The notes under the pieces are model-generated. The model searched no databases. It was not told where the DNA came from and saw nothing but the letters and a program-made list of their open reading frames with translations. The translations under genes were made by a program, and so were the position numbers. 64,000 nucleotides of DNA from Fusobacterium ulcerans ATCC 49185. Lineage in GTDB: Bacteria > Fusobacteriota > Fusobacteriia > Fusobacteriales > Fusobacteriaceae. This document shows, one piece after another, positions 63,135 through 64,000 of the stretch; position 1 is the stretch's first letter; the number at the start of each line of letters is the position of its first letter. The stretch spans positions 1,612,001-1,676,000 of the forward strand of contig NZ_LR215979.1 of assembly GCF_900683735.1 (NCBI RefSeq), in the 5' to 3' direction.

Positions 63135-63562
63135 TATTCCCTCCCTAAGTCGTTTGTTTCGCTTTCTTTAGAAAAATCATCTTCTGCTAGTGTTCTAGGA
63201 AGAAATTCAATAAATTTTTTAAATCTTTGATCATTTAATCTTAAATTCTTAATTATTACTGTTTTACTTTTAGCTGAATAAATATTTACAATATTTTGTT
63301 CTTCTTTTTTCTCTAATAGTATTATTATATTTGAATTATTTTTATCATCTACTGCGTTTAAATATTTCATTTCTAAATATTTGCCCATAAGTATCTGTTC
63401 TTTCAGCCATTGTATATTTCCTAAGAATTTATAATAGAATCTCACTCCAACTTTATTACTCAAATTCCTTATTACCAAAGCAGTTTTTAATTTGATAAAG
63501 ATAAATACTGTTAAAAATATAACTACCAAATATAAAATCAATTTTGAGTCTAAATAATTCAT
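63134..63562 (-). CDS. Membrane-anchored protein of unknown function
   Basis: This 142-residue protein has an N-terminal transmembrane helix (LILYLVVIFLTVFIFI, about 9-24). A basic segment and a small alpha/beta domain follow (IIILLEKKEEQNIVNIYSAK, IIKNLRLNDQRFKKFIEFLP). I do not recognise the family. It is cotranscribed with two HU-like genes and sits after FadA; a cytoplasmic domain tethered to the membrane next to nucleoid proteins could link DNA to the envelope, but this is only a guess. Confidence 0.65.
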   Translation of the reverse strand: MNYLDSKLILYLVVIFLTVFIFIKLKTALVIRNLSNKVGVRFYYKFLGNIQWLKEQILMGKYLEMKYLNAVDDKNNSNIIILLEKKEEQNIVNIYSAKSKTVIIKNLRLNDQRFKKFIEFLPRTLAEDDFSKESETNDLGRE

Positions 63563-63596
63563 TTTTATATCTCACTTTCTCTATCTCTATTTAATC

Positions 63597-63668
63597 AATG
63601 AGAGAGAATTAAGAGTAAACTCTTAACTCCTCTCTCATTTAACTATACCTAAGAGAATATAGTTAAAC
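63597..63668 (-). terminator. Two consecutive hairpins downstream of the FadA gene
   Basis: First (minus-strand order) TTTAACTATA/TATAGTTAAA (63638-63668) right after the fadA stop. Then AATGAGAG/CTCTCATT with an inner TTAAGAGT/ACTCTTAA (63597-63639). A T run is lacking, but two strong stems would still limit read-through or stabilise the 3' end. Confidence 0.55.
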
Positions 63669-63671
63669 AAA

Positions 63672-64000
63672 TTACTCTGCTCTTAAACTTTTTAATTGAT
63701 TAAATTCGAATATTTTTCTTTCTTCTACTTTAGATTGTTTGTCAATTTCTGTAAGGAATCCTTGGTATTGTTTTAATAAGTTTTTCATTTCATTAGAATA
63801 AATGCTTCTTCCTTCCATAGAAGTCATATAGTTGATTCTTTCTCCACATTTATTTCTAAGATTTGTAAGTGCATTAAGATTATTTTGAGCTGATTTTGCA
63901 ATTTGCTCCTCTTCTTTAAATCTTTCATTTTCTTTTTGCTCAAGCATTTTTAATTCTGCCTCTAGTTGAGAAAATCTTGAATCTACTCCTGCTGCTGGTG
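63672..64000 (-). CDS. FadA-family adhesin (5' end outside window)
   Basis: The frame is open to base 64000, giving the last 109 residues. The pattern matches Fusobacterium FadA: an upstream LEAELKMLEQKENERFKEEE stretch, a continuous helical coiled coil, then a C-terminal IFEFNQLKSLRAE that parallels the FadA ending ISDFEKIQALRAGN. FadA forms antiparallel helical hairpins on the cell surface and mediates adhesion and invasion through host cadherins. The signal peptide lies outside the window. An internal Met at 63947 is only the first ATG seen and not the true start. Confidence 0.82.
   Translation of the reverse strand, partial: PAAGVDSRFSQLEAELKMLEQKENERFKEEEQIAKSAQNNLNALTNLRNKCGERINYMTSMEGRSIYSNEMKNLLKQYQGFLTEIDKQSKVEERKIFEFNQLKSLRAE

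Overview
The window is AT-rich DNA (roughly 30% GC by eye) from an anaerobic Gram-negative bacterium. The best fit is Fusobacterium, probably the larger-genome varium/ulcerans/mortiferum group. The evidence is a FadA-family adhesin cut by the right edge, a long type Va autotransporter, small divergent HU-like proteins, an oxygen-independent (cbi) cobalamin pathway under a B12 riboswitch, and AbgT/M20 peptide-scavenging modules. No rRNA, CRISPR array, prophage or intact insertion sequence was seen. There is one tRNA (Glu, UUC).

Layout. 1-6.2 kb: a glycosaminoglycan disaccharide block on the minus strand, with a GH88 unsaturated glucuronyl hydrolase (cut by the left edge), a sulfatase, a lipoprotein solute-binding protein, kduI and kduD. 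It is read as two transcription units whose promoters share an 11-bp element. 6.4-11.3 kb: a 20-repeat TPR protein, a YitT-family membrane protein, an MscS channel and a WG-repeat protein. 11.4-13.8 kb: an unusual single-chain fusion of an Orn/Lys/Arg decarboxylase with an arginase-family ureohydrolase, apparently a two-step arginine-to-putrescine enzyme. 13.9-16.2 kb: PfpI/DJ-1, SlyD-type FKBP, RpiB and HIT proteins. 16.5-25.3 kb: three successive AbgT transporter plus metallohydrolase modules, each with its own promoter. 25.3-25.6 kb: a decayed HU-like gene. 25.6-29.1 kb: the autotransporter. 29.2-30.5 kb: a candidate small RNA and a DUF1989 gene in slightly foreign-looking DNA. 30.5-37 kb: a regulator with a divergent AbrB-type permease, an EamA exporter, a PqqB-like MBL protein, an orphan leader-like RNA, a HAD phosphatase, homoserine kinase and tRNA-Glu. 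37.3-39 kb: a MATE exporter behind a consensus promoter, a 33-codon upstream ORF and an attenuator-like terminator. 39-41.4 kb: pcp with a DUF979/DUF969 membrane pair. 42-43.7 kb: two poorly characterised proteins. 43.8-55.9 kb: a 13-gene operon from cbiP to cbiJ. 56-60.6 kb: a UvrD-like helicase, a Gfo/Idh oxidoreductase and an orphan two-domain ABC permease. 60.8-64 kb: HolA, an HdeD-like protein, two HU-like proteins, a membrane-anchored unknown and FadA (partial).

How it works together. The left block would desulfate, cleave and isomerise host glycosaminoglycan disaccharides towards 2-keto-3-deoxygluconate. The AbgT/M20 modules, the pcp cluster and the arginine fusion fit an amino-acid- and peptide-fermenting lifestyle. 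The cbi operon makes the corrin ring and aminopropanol arm as far as cobinamide phosphate; chelatase, adenosylation and nucleotide-loop genes are not in the window. Autotransporter and FadA are surface factors for host contact.

The most interesting candidates are the decarboxylase-arginase fusion, the leader/attenuator of the MATE exporter, two promoter-plus-terminator RNAs without a clear gene (29.3 kb and 35.0 kb), and two genes (cbiE and the helicase) whose reading frames extend upstream to non-standard start codons.
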